The notes: a model not told the origin generated them from the letters alone. A stretch of 64,000 bases of DNA from CAVWCW01 sp963753615 (GCA_963753615.1 CAVWCW010000016.1:124001-188000), one strand, 5' to 3'; shown: positions 26,507 through 35,260, counted from the first letter of the stretch. Program-made: numbers and translations.

Positions 26507-28138
26507 ATCGCCAGTCGAAGCTGCGACACCGCCGAAAGCCCGGAGTATCTTCCCGGTCAGCCCGTGCATGGGGCCGATCACCGGCCGGCGCGGCTCAAGA
26601 CCGGGCCTAAAGCCCTCGGCGCGCAGCGCATCCGTGACCCGCGAACGGCTGGCAATGACGTGTACCGGCACGTCCCACGGCGCACCCTTGCCACTGACGC
26701 TGGACGCCGGTTGGTGATCACCCAGGATGACGAGGATCAGATCGGCTGGAGCTCGGCTTTCCAGGTAGCCGGCGAGGAAGGTCAGCGCGTAGTTCACCGA
26801 GTCCACATAGGCCGCTCCCAGATTGTTCCATTCCGGCTTCTGCGCAAGCGCCTCACCGGTACGTCCTGGGCCGAAGGGCTGGGACCCGAGCAGTGCCTGC
26901 CAATCGACCTGGTAGGGCGGCGTCGGCCGAAACGGCATATGAGAACTGATGGTGGGAAAGAACAGCATCACCGGGGCGCGGTCCCGCGGTGCCAGTTCGA
27001 GCGCATCGAGACGCGCCAGGGCGTATTGATCCGGTATGCGCCACCAGCCGAACTCCGGTCCCCGGTAGTCCAAAGCAGCCGCATCGTAGATCTTGGCGAA
27101 GCCATAGAAGCTGCCCTCCGGCCAGGCCCGGCGTAAGCCGGGCATGAGCGCCAGTGTGCGGTAGCCGTGGCGGGCGAAGCGGTGCACCAAGGTCTCGCGC
27201 TGCTTGGTCAGCAGCAGAGCGTGCGAGCGGCTGTCGGCCACCTCGACACCCGACAGGAAGCTCGCGTGCGCCAGCCAGGAGGCACCGCCGAAGGTCGGCG
27301 ACCTTACGTAGGCGGACAATGCCTGACGGCCGCTGCGCGCCACGGCTTCGCTCAGCGCAGCCCGGCTGTCGGCCAGCGCCCGAGCGTACTCAGGCCGATC
27401 GAACGTGGTGGCACCGTAGGACTCGAGAAACAACACGATCACATCTGCGCCGGCCACCCTTTCCAGGTTCGAAGCAGTAAGCGGCGGCGTATCGGCGACG
27501 GGGTTCGCTTCGCCGGCGGCGAAAACCTGGCGCAGGAAGCGTATCTGTTGAGCGTAGGTCAGCGTGACCGGCAGCGAGAACCAGCCCCGGGTGTCTACCC
27601 GCGAGCTCAGATGGCCGGCTGCGAACAGGGCTACCAGAGCGCCGGTCAGCCCGAGCACGGCTCTGCGAGGTAGCGGCACGGCCAGCGCCGCGGCTGTGCT
27701 AGCGAGCATCCAGCGCAGCGCCAGGAACACGCCGGCTACCAGGGCGAAAACGCCACCCACTACCAGCACCACGAGCCAGGCCGGCGCCACCTCGGCGAGC
27801 ATCGCAGCCACCCGCGGCACATGCTGAGCATCCCAGTACAGGTTGACAGGCCGCCCGTAGAGCGCCGGTGCGGTCACCTCTGCGTAACGCCCCAGCGCCA
27901 GGATGGTGAGCCCAACGGCCAGCCAGGTGAGCACTTTCAGTGACGGCGGCTGGCGCCACTCCGAGTACAGCGCCATCAGAAGCACCAAAGCGCCAGCTTC
28001 GACAGACAGCTCGTGGCGCGTCGTCACCCAGAGGGTAGGCCACACGTTGTGGAAGCTGAGCGCCAGGTTGAGCCCGAACAAGGCAGCGCCCAGCGCCAGC
28101 CACAGCCGCCAGCGCGCATTCGGAGTCTCGCGTGACAT
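26375..28138 (-). CDS. Membrane-anchored sulfatase / LTA-synthase-like hydrolase
   Basis: This 587-residue protein has four to five N-terminal membrane segments (ALGAALFGLNLALSF, LVVLVVGGVFALVAGVFLALRW and others) and a large alkaline-phosphatase-superfamily domain (ADVIVLFLESYG, GASWLAHASFLSGVE, FFPTISSHMPF, LILVILGDHQPAS). Relatives move glycerol- or ethanolamine-phosphate onto glycans or lipids, or remove sulfate. About 45 C-terminal residues after GLTGKILRAFGG are encoded antisense to the FkbM relic and look non-native, so the original stop may have been lost. It is the last of three same-strand genes (CDP-alcohol enzyme, YceI, this one). Confidence 0.8.
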   Translation of the reverse strand: MSRETPNARWRLWLALGAALFGLNLALSFHNVWPTLWVTTRHELSVEAGALVLLMALYSEWRQPPSLKVLTWLAVGLTILALGRYAEVTAPALYGRPVNLYWDAQHVPRVAAMLAEVAPAWLVVLVVGGVFALVAGVFLALRWMLASTAAALAVPLPRRAVLGLTGALVALFAAGHLSSRVDTRGWFSLPVTLTYAQQIRFLRQVFAAGEANPVADTPPLTASNLERVAGADVIVLFLESYGATTFDRPEYARALADSRAALSEAVARSGRQALSAYVRSPTFGGASWLAHASFLSGVEVADSRSHALLLTKQRETLVHRFARHGYRTLALMPGLRRAWPEGSFYGFAKIYDAAALDYRGPEFGWWRIPDQYALARLDALELAPRDRAPVMLFFPTISSHMPFRPTPPYQVDWQALLGSQPFGPGRTGEALAQKPEWNNLGAAYVDSVNYALTFLAGYLESRAPADLILVILGDHQPASSVSGKGAPWDVPVHVIASRSRVTDALRAEGFRPGLEPRRPVIGPMHGLTGKILRAFGGVAASTGDSVAAAQAGVDVGEADPQRRIRDETAGIVRVAPIGASQAVTLAH

Positions 28139-28143
28139 CGACT

Positions 28144-28773
28144 CTATTGCCGAACCGCCTCGAACTCGATGATCAGGCGTACCTCGTCGCCCACCCAGCC
28201 GTTGTCCACCGCGTAATTCATGCCGTAGTCGCTGCGCTTAAAGCTGCCGCGGGCAGATACACCGGTCACGTAGGGATTTGCGCCGAACACGCCTCCGCCA
28301 AAAGGATACTCGGCGCTCTTGTTCCAGGTGGCTTCCAGGGTCAGCGGACGGGTCTTTCCGAGCAGCTCGAGCTGGCCTTCAATCTGGTAGCGACGTTCAC
28401 CGGCCGGCCGCGCCTCGTCGGCGCTGAAGACCATTTGCGGAAACTCGCGGCTGTTGAGGAAGTCGGCGCTGCGCAGGTGGTCGTCGCGCTTCTTGTGGTT
28501 CGTGAAAACGCTGGCGGTGTCGACAACGACGCGCAGGTCGGTCACCACGCCGGTCTGCTCGTCGAAGCGGAAGCTGCCCTCGGCTTCGCGGAATAAACCC
28601 AAGGTGGCCGCGTACCCGATGTGATCGACCAGGAAGCCGACGCTGAGGTGATCCGGGTCAATGCGGTATTCGGCCGGCTCGGCGCGAGCAGGGGCACTGC
28701 CGAACACAATCGCAGTGAGCAGCCACAACAGAGCGGCCGAGCCGCGAACAATGGATGTTGAGAATCGATGCAT
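28144..28773 (-). CDS. YceI-family periplasmic lipid-binding protein
   Basis: A 209-residue secreted protein with a signal peptide (GSAALLWLLTAIVFGSAPARA). The YceI lipocalin-like beta-barrel follows: YRIDPDHLSVGFLVDHIG, GSFRFDEQTGVVTDLRVVVD, DDHLRSADFLNSREFPQMVF and GSFKRSDYGMNYAVDNGWVG. Family members bind isoprenoids or other amphiphiles in the periplasm. AAGGAG precedes the start. It lies 12 bases after the CDP-alcohol enzyme and 5 bases before the sulfatase-like gene, which supports a role with a lipid-type product. Confidence 0.88.
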   Translation of the reverse strand: MHRFSTSIVRGSAALLWLLTAIVFGSAPARAEPAEYRIDPDHLSVGFLVDHIGYAATLGLFREAEGSFRFDEQTGVVTDLRVVVDTASVFTNHKKRDDHLRSADFLNSREFPQMVFSADEARPAGERRYQIEGQLELLGKTRPLTLEATWNKSAEYPFGGGVFGANPYVTGVSARGSFKRSDYGMNYAVDNGWVGDEVRLIIEFEAVRQ

Positions 28774-28785
28774 GAGCTTTTCTCC

Positions 28786-29532
28786 TTAGCGTGCCTGCCG
28801 CCCCTTACGGGCGAGCCACGCAATATCTGTGAGGAACGAAGCGGTTAGCGCCGCCAGACCGAGCGCCGCCAGCACCGCGCTCCAGGGCACGGGGACGATT
28901 GGAGCCAGACACGCGATTAGGGTAACTACCTGCACCACGCACACGGCTTGCCGGCGAACGCTCGGAGGCAGCCCACCGCGCAGCCAGGGAAACCAAAGCC
29001 CGGCCAGGACGAAAGCGTAACGCATCAGGCCGGCCGCAAGCACCCATGGTCCGGCCTTGTCGAATTGCCACGCGAGCAGACTGAGGATCAGGACAAGACC
29101 CGCATCGGCTTCCATGTCGAAACGCGCGCCGAAGGCGCTCGCCGTGCCTTGGCGACGCGCCAAAGCACCGTCGAGCGCATCGAGACACGCCGCCAGGGTG
29201 GCGATGCCCACCACCCACCAGGCCAGCTCGGTCTGCGTGCCCGCACCAACGCAGCCCAACAACAGCACAGCCATGGCGGTGCGCACCAAGGTCACGCTGT
29301 TGGCGGCGCCGAATCGGCGTGGAGGATGGTGGCGGGGCAGTAGCACCAGCACCAGGACCAAAACCAACCCGAAGGCGGCGATTACAGTAGGCACGAAGCG
29401 CGTCGAAAGCGCCGTCGCATGTTGCATTGCCGAGGCGAAGATGGAAAGGCAAACCAGGGTCAGGACGCCTCTCGCCATGGCCTCACGCGCCGGGCCTCCA
29501 ACGCCCCGGGTCAATGCAGCAAGGCGGTTCAT
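28786..29532 (-). CDS. CDP-alcohol phosphatidyltransferase family protein
   Basis: A 248-residue membrane enzyme with the complete CDP-alcohol phosphotransferase motif (DALDGALARRQGTASAFGARF followed by DMEAD), that is D-x2-D-G-x2-A-R-x8-G-x3-D-x3-D. It is surrounded by about six hydrophobic segments. Such enzymes join a CDP-activated alcohol to a second alcohol to make phospholipids or related polar lipids. The start MNRLAALTRG is chosen because upstream in-frame residues are not membrane-protein-like. It heads a three-gene unit with YceI and the sulfatase-like protein, divergent from the dehydrogenase. Confidence 0.85.
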   Translation of the reverse strand: MNRLAALTRGVGGPAREAMARGVLTLVCLSIFASAMQHATALSTRFVPTVIAAFGLVLVLVLVLLPRHHPPRRFGAANSVTLVRTAMAVLLLGCVGAGTQTELAWWVVGIATLAACLDALDGALARRQGTASAFGARFDMEADAGLVLILSLLAWQFDKAGPWVLAAGLMRYAFVLAGLWFPWLRGGLPPSVRRQAVCVVQVVTLIACLAPIVPVPWSAVLAALGLAALTASFLTDIAWLARKGRQAR

Positions 29533-29665
29533 GAACTTCCCGGCATCGTTTAGCCCCCCGTCCGGCTTCGTCGTTGTACCAAGCCTGCAAGCCATGGGTT
29601 TAGAATGTACCATGGGTTGCCCGGGCACGTGAGCATCCCACTATGCCGAGAGTGCATTCCCGTTC

Positions 29666-29707
29666 ATGCCTCAGACAACCAATCTTATGCCTCAGACAAC
29701 CGATTTT
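29666..29707 (+). repeat. 21-bp tandem duplication over the start codon
   Basis: ATGCCTCAGACAACC plus six bases occurs twice in tandem, so two identical start contexts are in frame (29666 and 29687). The second repeat differs only at its 3' end. Confidence 0.8.
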
Positions 29708-30670
29708 GCCGAAGGGTTCTGGGTCACCGGGCCCTGCCGGGGTGAGCTGCGCCGGGAGAGGCTGCCCGCGCTGCGGCCTAAGGACGTGTTGGTACGCAGC
29801 CTATACTCCGGCGTCAGCCGCGGCACGGAGTCCCTCGTGTTCCGGGGCGCGGTGCCGCCCAGCGAGTATCGGAACATGCGTGCACCATTTCAGGCGGGGG
29901 ACTTTCCGGCGCCGGTGAAGTATGGCTACATCAGCGTCGGGCGCGTCGAGGCGGGCCCCCCTGAGCTTCTCGGGCGCGACGTATTCTGCCTCCACCCGCA
30001 CCAGACCCGCTACGTGGTGCCCGCGGCCGCCGTGCACCCGTTGCCGGAGGCTGTCGCGCCGGAACGCGCGGTGCTGGCAGCCAACCTCGAGACCGCGGTC
30101 AACGGCCTGTGGGATGCCACCCCGCGCATCGGCGACCGCATCACGGTAATCGGCGCAGGCGCTCTCGGTTGCCTCACCGCCTGGCTCGCCGCTCAGATCC
30201 CCGGCTGCCGGGTCGAACTGGTGGACATCGACCCCGCTCGGGCGGAAATTGCCTCGGCGCTTTGTGTACGATTCGCGACCCCCGACGGGGCCACTCCCGA
30301 AGCGGACCTGGTGGTGCATTGCAGCGGTCACGGCGAGGGTCTGGTGACCGCCCTGACCCTCGCCGCGTTCGAGGCCCGCGTGGTTGAACTTAGCTGGTAT
30401 GGCGAGCGCAGCGTCGAACTGCCGCTCGGCGCCGCTTTTCACGCCCGCCGCTTGCGGCTCATCTCCTCTCAGGTAGGCAGCGTGGCCAGCGCTCAGCGGG
30501 CGCGGTGGGATTTCGCCCGGCGCATGGGCCTGGCGCTCGACCTGCTCACCGATCAAAGACTCGACATGCTCATCACCGGGGAGGATTCCTTCACCGATCT
30601 GCCAGCGGTGATGGCTCGCCTCAGCAGAAATCCGGGCGACACCCTGTGTCACCGCATCCGTTACGATTGA
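29666..30670 (+). CDS. MDR-family (zinc-type) dehydrogenase
   Basis: A 334-residue medium-chain dehydrogenase: a GroES-like N-terminal half (VLVRSLYSGVSRGTESLVF, VKYGYISVGRVE) and a Rossmann half with RITVIGAGALGCLTAWLAA and an acidic strand end VELVDIDPARAEI. The usual catalytic-zinc Cys and the four-Cys structural lobe are not visible. The SGVSRGTE pattern resembles the BchC-like branch, but no other bch gene is near. The reaction is unknown; oxidation of a hydroxylated side chain is a reasonable guess. The start may be 29666 or 29687 because of a tandem duplication. It is followed 17 bases later by the PTPS-like gene. Confidence 0.82.
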   Translation: MPQTTNLMPQTTDFAEGFWVTGPCRGELRRERLPALRPKDVLVRSLYSGVSRGTESLVFRGAVPPSEYRNMRAPFQAGDFPAPVKYGYISVGRVEAGPPELLGRDVFCLHPHQTRYVVPAAAVHPLPEAVAPERAVLAANLETAVNGLWDATPRIGDRITVIGAGALGCLTAWLAAQIPGCRVELVDIDPARAEIASALCVRFATPDGATPEADLVVHCSGHGEGLVTALTLAAFEARVVELSWYGERSVELPLGAAFHARRLRLISSQVGSVASAQRARWDFARRMGLALDLLTDQRLDMLITGEDSFTDLPAVMARLSRNPGDTLCHRIRYD

Positions 30671-30687
30671 CCGACTGGAGACGAAGC

Positions 30688-31104
30688 TTGTATACAGTTT
30701 GCGTTCGCGACCACTTCATGATTGCCCACAGTTTTCGCGGCGAGGTGTTCGGCCCCGCCCAGCGCCTGCACGGGGCCACCTATGTCGTCGACCTGGAGCT
30801 CCGCCGGCAGGAACTCGACGCCGACGGGCTTGTGGTGGACATCGGTCTTGCGAGCGCGGTGCTGGCTGAGGTCCTCAGCGAGCTCAACTACCGTAATCTG
30901 GATGACCTGGACGGGTTCAACGGTAACAACACCACCAGCGAGTTTCTCGCCCGCGTGGTGTTCGATCGCATGGCCGAGGGCATCGCCGCGGGACGCTTGG
31001 GCAAGTCCGCGCGCGCGCTCTCCGTCCTGCGTGTGACGCTGCACGAATCCCACATGGCGTGGGCCTCCTACGAAGGCGCGTTGCCGGCCTTGCCGAGCGC
31101 CTGA
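30688..31104 (+). CDS. 6-pyruvoyltetrahydropterin synthase-like protein with altered active site
   Basis: This 138-residue T-fold protein starts at a TTG with GGAG seven bases upstream. It aligns with QueD/PTPS from FMIAHSF to LHESHMAWASYEG. Against E. coli QueD, zinc ligands His14 and His28 are kept, but the third (HGH motif) is Ala30. The catalytic Cys is Ala24, and the Asp-His pair of the LDHHYLND motif is Asn67-Tyr68. The substrate-anchoring Glu120 is kept. A normal QueD or PTPS reaction is therefore unlikely. It may bind a pterin or pyrimidine and catalyse something else. It lies within the MDR-PTPS-GT-methyltransferase run. Confidence 0.8.
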   Translation: MYTVCVRDHFMIAHSFRGEVFGPAQRLHGATYVVDLELRRQELDADGLVVDIGLASAVLAEVLSELNYRNLDDLDGFNGNNTTSEFLARVVFDRMAEGIAAGRLGKSARALSVLRVTLHESHMAWASYEGALPALPSA

Positions 31105-31107
31105 TCC

Positions 31108-32160
31108 GTGCCAAACTTGCAGTTCGTCGTTCCCGGGGATCCGGCGACCGCCACGGGCGGCTTCGTCTACGACCGCCACATCGTCGCTGGGCTGTCGGCA
31201 CTCGGCTGGCAGGTGCAGGTACGGCGCCTTGCGGACGGTTTCCCGTTCCCCGACCAGGCGGCGCTAGAAGCCGCCGACCGGCTGCTGGCCGCCATCCCGG
31301 ACGGCACGCTGGTGGTCGTGGACGGCCTCGCCCTCGGCGCGATGCCGGCACAGGCCGAGGCGCACGCCGCACGCCTGCGGCTGGTTGCCCTGGTGCACCA
31401 TCCGCTGGCGCTGGAAACCGGTCTCGACCGAGAGGACGCGCAGCGCCTGCAGGAGAGCGAGCGGCGAGCCCTGGCCGCCGTGCGCCGGGTGCTGGTAACA
31501 AGCCCGGCCACCGCCGCGGCGCTGGCCGACTACGGCGTGGCCCGTCCGCGCATCGGCATCGTGGAACCGGGAACCGAGCGGCGGCAGCAGGCCCACGGTT
31601 CTGGCAGCGGCCCGCCGTCGCTGCTATGCGTCGCGACACTGGTCCCGCGCAAGGGCCATGACGTGCTGTTCGATGCGCTGGGCAGAATGCGCGAAAGGCC
31701 CTGGCGGCTGGTCTGTGTAGGCAGCCTGGAACGCAGTCCCCCGACGGTCGCTGCGCTGCGCCGCAAGCTGACGGCGCTGGGCCTGGAACGGCGCGTGGAA
31801 CTTCTCGGCGAAGTCGACGATGACCATCTGGCCCGCTGCTATGCGAGTGCCGATCTGTTCGTACTGCCGTCTCACCACGAGGGCTACGGCATGGTCCTGG
31901 CCGAAGCGCTGGCCTATGGCCTGGCGGTCGTCAGCACCCGTGCCGGCGCCATTCCTGACACCGTGCCGGCCGACGCGGCACTGCTGGTAGCGCCGGGCGA
32001 CAGCATCGCCCTGGCCGGCGCTCTGGCGCGGCTCATGGACGACGCCACCCTGCGGCGACGCCTCGCCGCTGCCGCCCGCCGCGCTGCTGCGACGCTGCCC
32101 GGCTGGAGCGATGCGGCAGCACGATTTGCCGGCGAGCTTGAGCGGGTGCCTGACCGGTGA
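31108..32160 (+). CDS. Glycosyltransferase family 4 protein
   Basis: A 350-residue GT-B glycosyltransferase starting at a GTG three bases after the PTPS-like stop. The C-terminal donor domain shows LLCVATLVPRKGHDVLFDAL, then HHEGYGMVLAEALAYGLAVV with the E-x7-E motif, and AGAIPDTV. The N-terminal part has GDPATATGGFVYDRHIVAGL, typical of GT4 acceptor domains. No membrane segment is seen. The donor is probably a nucleotide sugar and the acceptor is unknown. Overlap with the next gene and the three-base gap before it indicate one operon. Confidence 0.88.
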   Translation: MPNLQFVVPGDPATATGGFVYDRHIVAGLSALGWQVQVRRLADGFPFPDQAALEAADRLLAAIPDGTLVVVDGLALGAMPAQAEAHAARLRLVALVHHPLALETGLDREDAQRLQESERRALAAVRRVLVTSPATAAALADYGVARPRIGIVEPGTERRQQAHGSGSGPPSLLCVATLVPRKGHDVLFDALGRMRERPWRLVCVGSLERSPPTVAALRRKLTALGLERRVELLGEVDDDHLARCYASADLFVLPSHHEGYGMVLAEALAYGLAVVSTRAGAIPDTVPADAALLVAPGDSIALAGALARLMDDATLRRRLAAAARRAAATLPGWSDAAARFAGELERVPDR

Positions 32161-33038
32161 GCGGCTTCTCCGCCGAGTGGCTCGCCCTCCGAGAGCCGCT
32201 GGACGCTTGCTCGCGCAGCGCGGCGCTGGTCGCGCGACTGCGGGCAGACGCGCCCGGCGGCACGCTGCGCATACTGGACCTGGCTACCGGTACTGGAGCG
32301 AACCTGCGCTACGTCGCACCTCTGCTGGGCGGCAAGCAGGACTGGCTGCTGGTAGACAATGACGGGGCGCTGCTCGACGCCGTTGAGCAGCGCTTGGGCC
32401 TGTGGTCAGCCAAAAACGGGCTGACCTTAAGCCGGAGGGGGGAGACGCTGACCTTGCGCGGCCCGGATTTTCTCTGCCGAGCGCGGCGCCTGCAGCTCGA
32501 TCTCGCCCACCACGACATTCGCCGGTTGGACTTTGAAAGCCACTGGCTGGTGACGGCCTCGGCGTTGCTCGACCTGGTAGCGCCACAGTGGCTCGAAGCC
32601 CTGCTTGCACATTGCCGTGCAGCAGGCGCTCGACTTCTGTTCGCCCTTACTTACGATGGCGTCGCCAGGTTCTCGCCGGAACTCGGCGAAGATGCGCTCG
32701 TCAACGACCTGATCAACCGGCACCAGACCCGCGACAAAGGTTTCGGACCGGCGCTCGGGCCGCGCGCGGCATCGGACGTGCCGGGCACGCTCCGCCAATA
32801 CGGCTACGATATGGCCGAGGCCCCTTCCCCTTGGCGCATCGGTTCGACCCAGGGCGCGCTGCAGAGCGTCCTGATCGAGGGCTGGGCCGAGGCGGCCGTC
32901 GAGGTCGACCCGGACGCGATTGACCGCGTCGGGCGCTGGCGCCGGCGGCGCCAGGCTTGCATCGCAGCCGGAAAGTCGGGCCTGTATGTCGGCCACCGGG
33001 ATTTGCTCGCTTGGCCAGTTGCGAACGGAACCGAGTAG
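32157..33038 (+). CDS. Class I SAM-dependent methyltransferase
   Basis: A 293-residue protein starting at a GTG that overlaps the glycosyltransferase stop by four bases. Motif I is clear (LRILDLATGTGANLRYVAPLL) and is followed by an acidic loop (WLLVDNDGALLDAV). WLVTASALLDLVAPQWLEALL occupies the motif IV region. The family does not reveal the substrate. Its place at the end of the dehydrogenase-PTPS-glycosyltransferase run suggests it methylates an intermediate or the finished product of the same pathway. Confidence 0.85.
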   Translation: MSGFSAEWLALREPLDACSRSAALVARLRADAPGGTLRILDLATGTGANLRYVAPLLGGKQDWLLVDNDGALLDAVEQRLGLWSAKNGLTLSRRGETLTLRGPDFLCRARRLQLDLAHHDIRRLDFESHWLVTASALLDLVAPQWLEALLAHCRAAGARLLFALTYDGVARFSPELGEDALVNDLINRHQTRDKGFGPALGPRAASDVPGTLRQYGYDMAEAPSPWRIGSTQGALQSVLIEGWAEAAVEVDPDAIDRVGRWRRRRQACIAAGKSGLYVGHRDLLAWPVANGTE

Positions 33039-33097
33039 CCCGGTCGACGGGTTACCCCGCGGTCCCGGCAGGCAGTACTTTCTTGGCGGCTGTCGGC

Positions 33098-34072
33098 TCA
33101 GGAAGGCGCCGCTGTCTCCCCGCCGCCATCAGCCGCGTCAACAGACGCTTCCGTACTTGCGCGCAGATCGCAGTCGAATAGGGCATCGTCACCCATGCGG
33201 TGCAGGCGGCAAGCCGGACGCAGGCAGTCCCGCAGATGCACGCTCTTCGGCAGGCCAACGCCCGGGCGCCCGTCGCCAATGATGACCGGCGCCACCGCCA
33301 CCTGCAGCCGGTCGAGAAGGCCGGCACGTAGGAACGCTGACACGGTAACGCCACCGCCCTCCACAAACGCCACGTGAAGGCCCCTGGCGCGCAGCGTTTC
33401 GAGCAGCGCCTGGAGGTCGAGGCGACCATTCTTGACCGGGATCGCCACGATCTCGGCCCGGCCAAAGCTGCGTGCGCCGGCGTCGGGCGCGTCCGCGGCG
33501 CGCACCACCAGGGTCGGCGCCTCGCCGTCGGCGAAAACCCGGCGAGCGCGCGGTAATCTGCCGTAGGGGTCGAGCACAACGCGCCACGGATTGTCGCCGC
33601 TTACCAGTCGCGTGGTGAGGCGGGGATCGTCGGCAGACACGGTGCCCGCACCGACCAGCACCGCGTCGCTGAGGGCCCGCATCCGGTGCAGATGGATCAG
33701 GTTCTCGGGTCCGTTTACGTAGTGCGAATCACCGGATGCGGTGGCTATGTAGCCGTCCAGACTCTGACCCAAGTGGGCCACCGTCAGTCGACGTTCTGCA
33801 GTGGCGGCAACCAGCGGCAGGTACAGATCGAGCAACTCGCGCAACGCGGGCGTGGCTGTTGCACCTACGGCCCAGCCGCGCTCATGGTACCATCGGAGCG
33901 CTGCGCCGCCAGCGCGAGGCGCTAGTGGCTTGAGCGCCCCTGTCGAATCGACAGCGAAGGCGGCCCCTTCCGAAGGCGCGTTCTGGCGCGCAAACCGGGC
34001 CGCCGCAACCAGGGCGACCCAAGCCGCATCCGCATCGCGGGACAGAAAAGACGAGTCAGGTGGGAAACGCAT
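33098..34072 (-). CDS. RibD C-terminal (reductase) domain protein
   Basis: A 324-residue protein. Its second half is the RibD-type reductase: LTVAHLGQSLDGYIATASGD, DAVLVGAGTVSADDPRLTTR, WRVVLDPYGRLPRARRVF, VAFVEGGGVTVSAFLRAGLLD and VAPVIIGDGRPGVGLP. It lacks the zinc deaminase domain of bifunctional RibD and instead has about 100 unfamiliar N-terminal residues. RibD reductases reduce the ribosyl chain of a GTP-derived pyrimidine. With a cyclohydrolase next door, a similar step is plausible. The start MRFPPDSSFLSRD is 99 bases from the divergent ribA-like start, so the two may share a control region. Confidence 0.85.
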   Translation of the reverse strand: MRFPPDSSFLSRDADAAWVALVAAARFARQNAPSEGAAFAVDSTGALKPLAPRAGGAALRWYHERGWAVGATATPALRELLDLYLPLVAATAERRLTVAHLGQSLDGYIATASGDSHYVNGPENLIHLHRMRALSDAVLVGAGTVSADDPRLTTRLVSGDNPWRVVLDPYGRLPRARRVFADGEAPTLVVRAADAPDAGARSFGRAEIVAIPVKNGRLDLQALLETLRARGLHVAFVEGGGVTVSAFLRAGLLDRLQVAVAPVIIGDGRPGVGLPKSVHLRDCLRPACRLHRMGDDALFDCDLRASTEASVDAADGGGETAAPS

Positions 34073-34171
34073 CGACCATGAGAGGGACAAAATCAGCAGT
34101 GGCGGCAAAAAACGGTTGCTGCGCCCAGCATGGACGCGGCGGGTACACTTGGCAACAATGCGGGAGAAAAC

Positions 34172-35260
34172 ATGTACGGGGCTGAAGAAGGGATCAACGG
34201 CAATCCGGCCACTTTGACTGTCGAACGCGCCATGTCCGAACTGCGCCGCGGGTGCGCGGTCGATGTAGTCCACGGCGGGGCGGCGCGGCGAGTCGTGGCA
34301 CTGGAGACCCTCGGAGCCGAACTTTTGGCCCGACTAGTGGCCAGCAGCCCCGGCAGCCCGACCCTTTTGATCAGTGAACACCGTGCCCGGGTGCTCGGAC
34401 TGATTGCGTCTTCCGGTGTAGAGATATCTGTTCCTAACCCCATACTTTACGAGCTTCAGGCAGCGGCCGGCCTCCGGGGTTCAAGCTTCCCCGACTGGGT
34501 GGTCAATACTGCGGGCACGAGCGCCTCCGATCCCAGCATTGGGGCGGCACTGCGGCTCGCGGTCAATGCACGACTGGTGCCGGCAATGCTCAGCATATCA
34601 CGCAACGCACCCGCTCCGGAGCAGGTCCTCGAGGTGACTGCCGAGGCGGTGGCGGCCTACATGAACGAGGGCCGACACCGGCTAAAGCGCGTCAGTCAGG
34701 CTAGCGTCCCAATGGAAGGCCACGCGGACTGTGCGCTCGTTCTGTACCGGGACAGCAGCATCGACGCGGAACACGTGGCCGTGCTAATTGGCAAGCCATC
34801 GCCTGGAGAAACGGCGCTGGTGCGCCTGCACTCCTCTTGCTTGACCGGCGACCTGCTCGGCAGCCTGCGATGTGACTGCGGGGAGCAGCTGCGCAGCAGT
34901 GTCGGGCGCATCGCCGCCGCCGGCGGCGGCGTTCTCCTCTATCTGGCCCAGGAAGGGCGCGGCATCGGCCTGGCCAACAAGCTGCGCGCCTATGCCCTGC
35001 AGGATGCAGGCCTCGACACCATCGATGCCGACCGCCACCTCGGCTTCTCCGCCGATGAGCGCGGCTATCAGGCGGCCGCGGCGATGCTGCGTGACCTCGG
35101 GTTGACGCGCATACGCTTGATGACGAACAACCCCGCAAAGGTCGCGGCGCTCCGCACAGAGGGCATCGATCTGGTGGACCATGTGACGCTGCAGAGCTCG
35201 GTCAATCCGCACAATGAACGTTACCTGCAAGCCAAGCGCAAGCGGGCAGGGCACCTGTAG
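34172..35260 (+). CDS. RibA-type GTP cyclohydrolase with a divergent N-terminal domain
   Basis: A 362-residue protein. Residues from about 205 to the end are GTP cyclohydrolase II: LHSSCLTGDLLGSLRCDCG gives all three zinc cysteines (223, 234, 236), YLAQEGRGIGLANKL is the phosphate/guanine site, and RLMTNNPAKVAAL closes the domain. The N-terminal 200 residues sit where DHBP synthase (RibB) would be but lack its acidic catalytic pattern (no DxEDRE-type motif seen). It is probably a pathway-specific paralogue rather than the housekeeping riboflavin gene. GGGAG lies six bases before the ATG. No FMN riboswitch is seen upstream. Confidence 0.87.
   Translation: MYGAEEGINGNPATLTVERAMSELRRGCAVDVVHGGAARRVVALETLGAELLARLVASSPGSPTLLISEHRARVLGLIASSGVEISVPNPILYELQAAAGLRGSSFPDWVVNTAGTSASDPSIGAALRLAVNARLVPAMLSISRNAPAPEQVLEVTAEAVAAYMNEGRHRLKRVSQASVPMEGHADCALVLYRDSSIDAEHVAVLIGKPSPGETALVRLHSSCLTGDLLGSLRCDCGEQLRSSVGRIAAAGGGVLLYLAQEGRGIGLANKLRAYALQDAGLDTIDADRHLGFSADERGYQAAAAMLRDLGLTRIRLMTNNPAKVAALRTEGIDLVDHVTLQSSVNPHNERYLQAKRKRAGHL

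Noticed and set aside
29666..30670. BchC (bacteriochlorophyll synthesis) identity for the MDR dehydrogenase
   Set aside because: Similarity is limited to a generic SGVSRGTE-type motif and no other photosynthesis gene lies nearby.
34073..34171. FMN riboswitch before the RibA-like gene
   Set aside because: The gap to the divergent gene is only 99 bases and no conserved RFN-element core sequence is visible.
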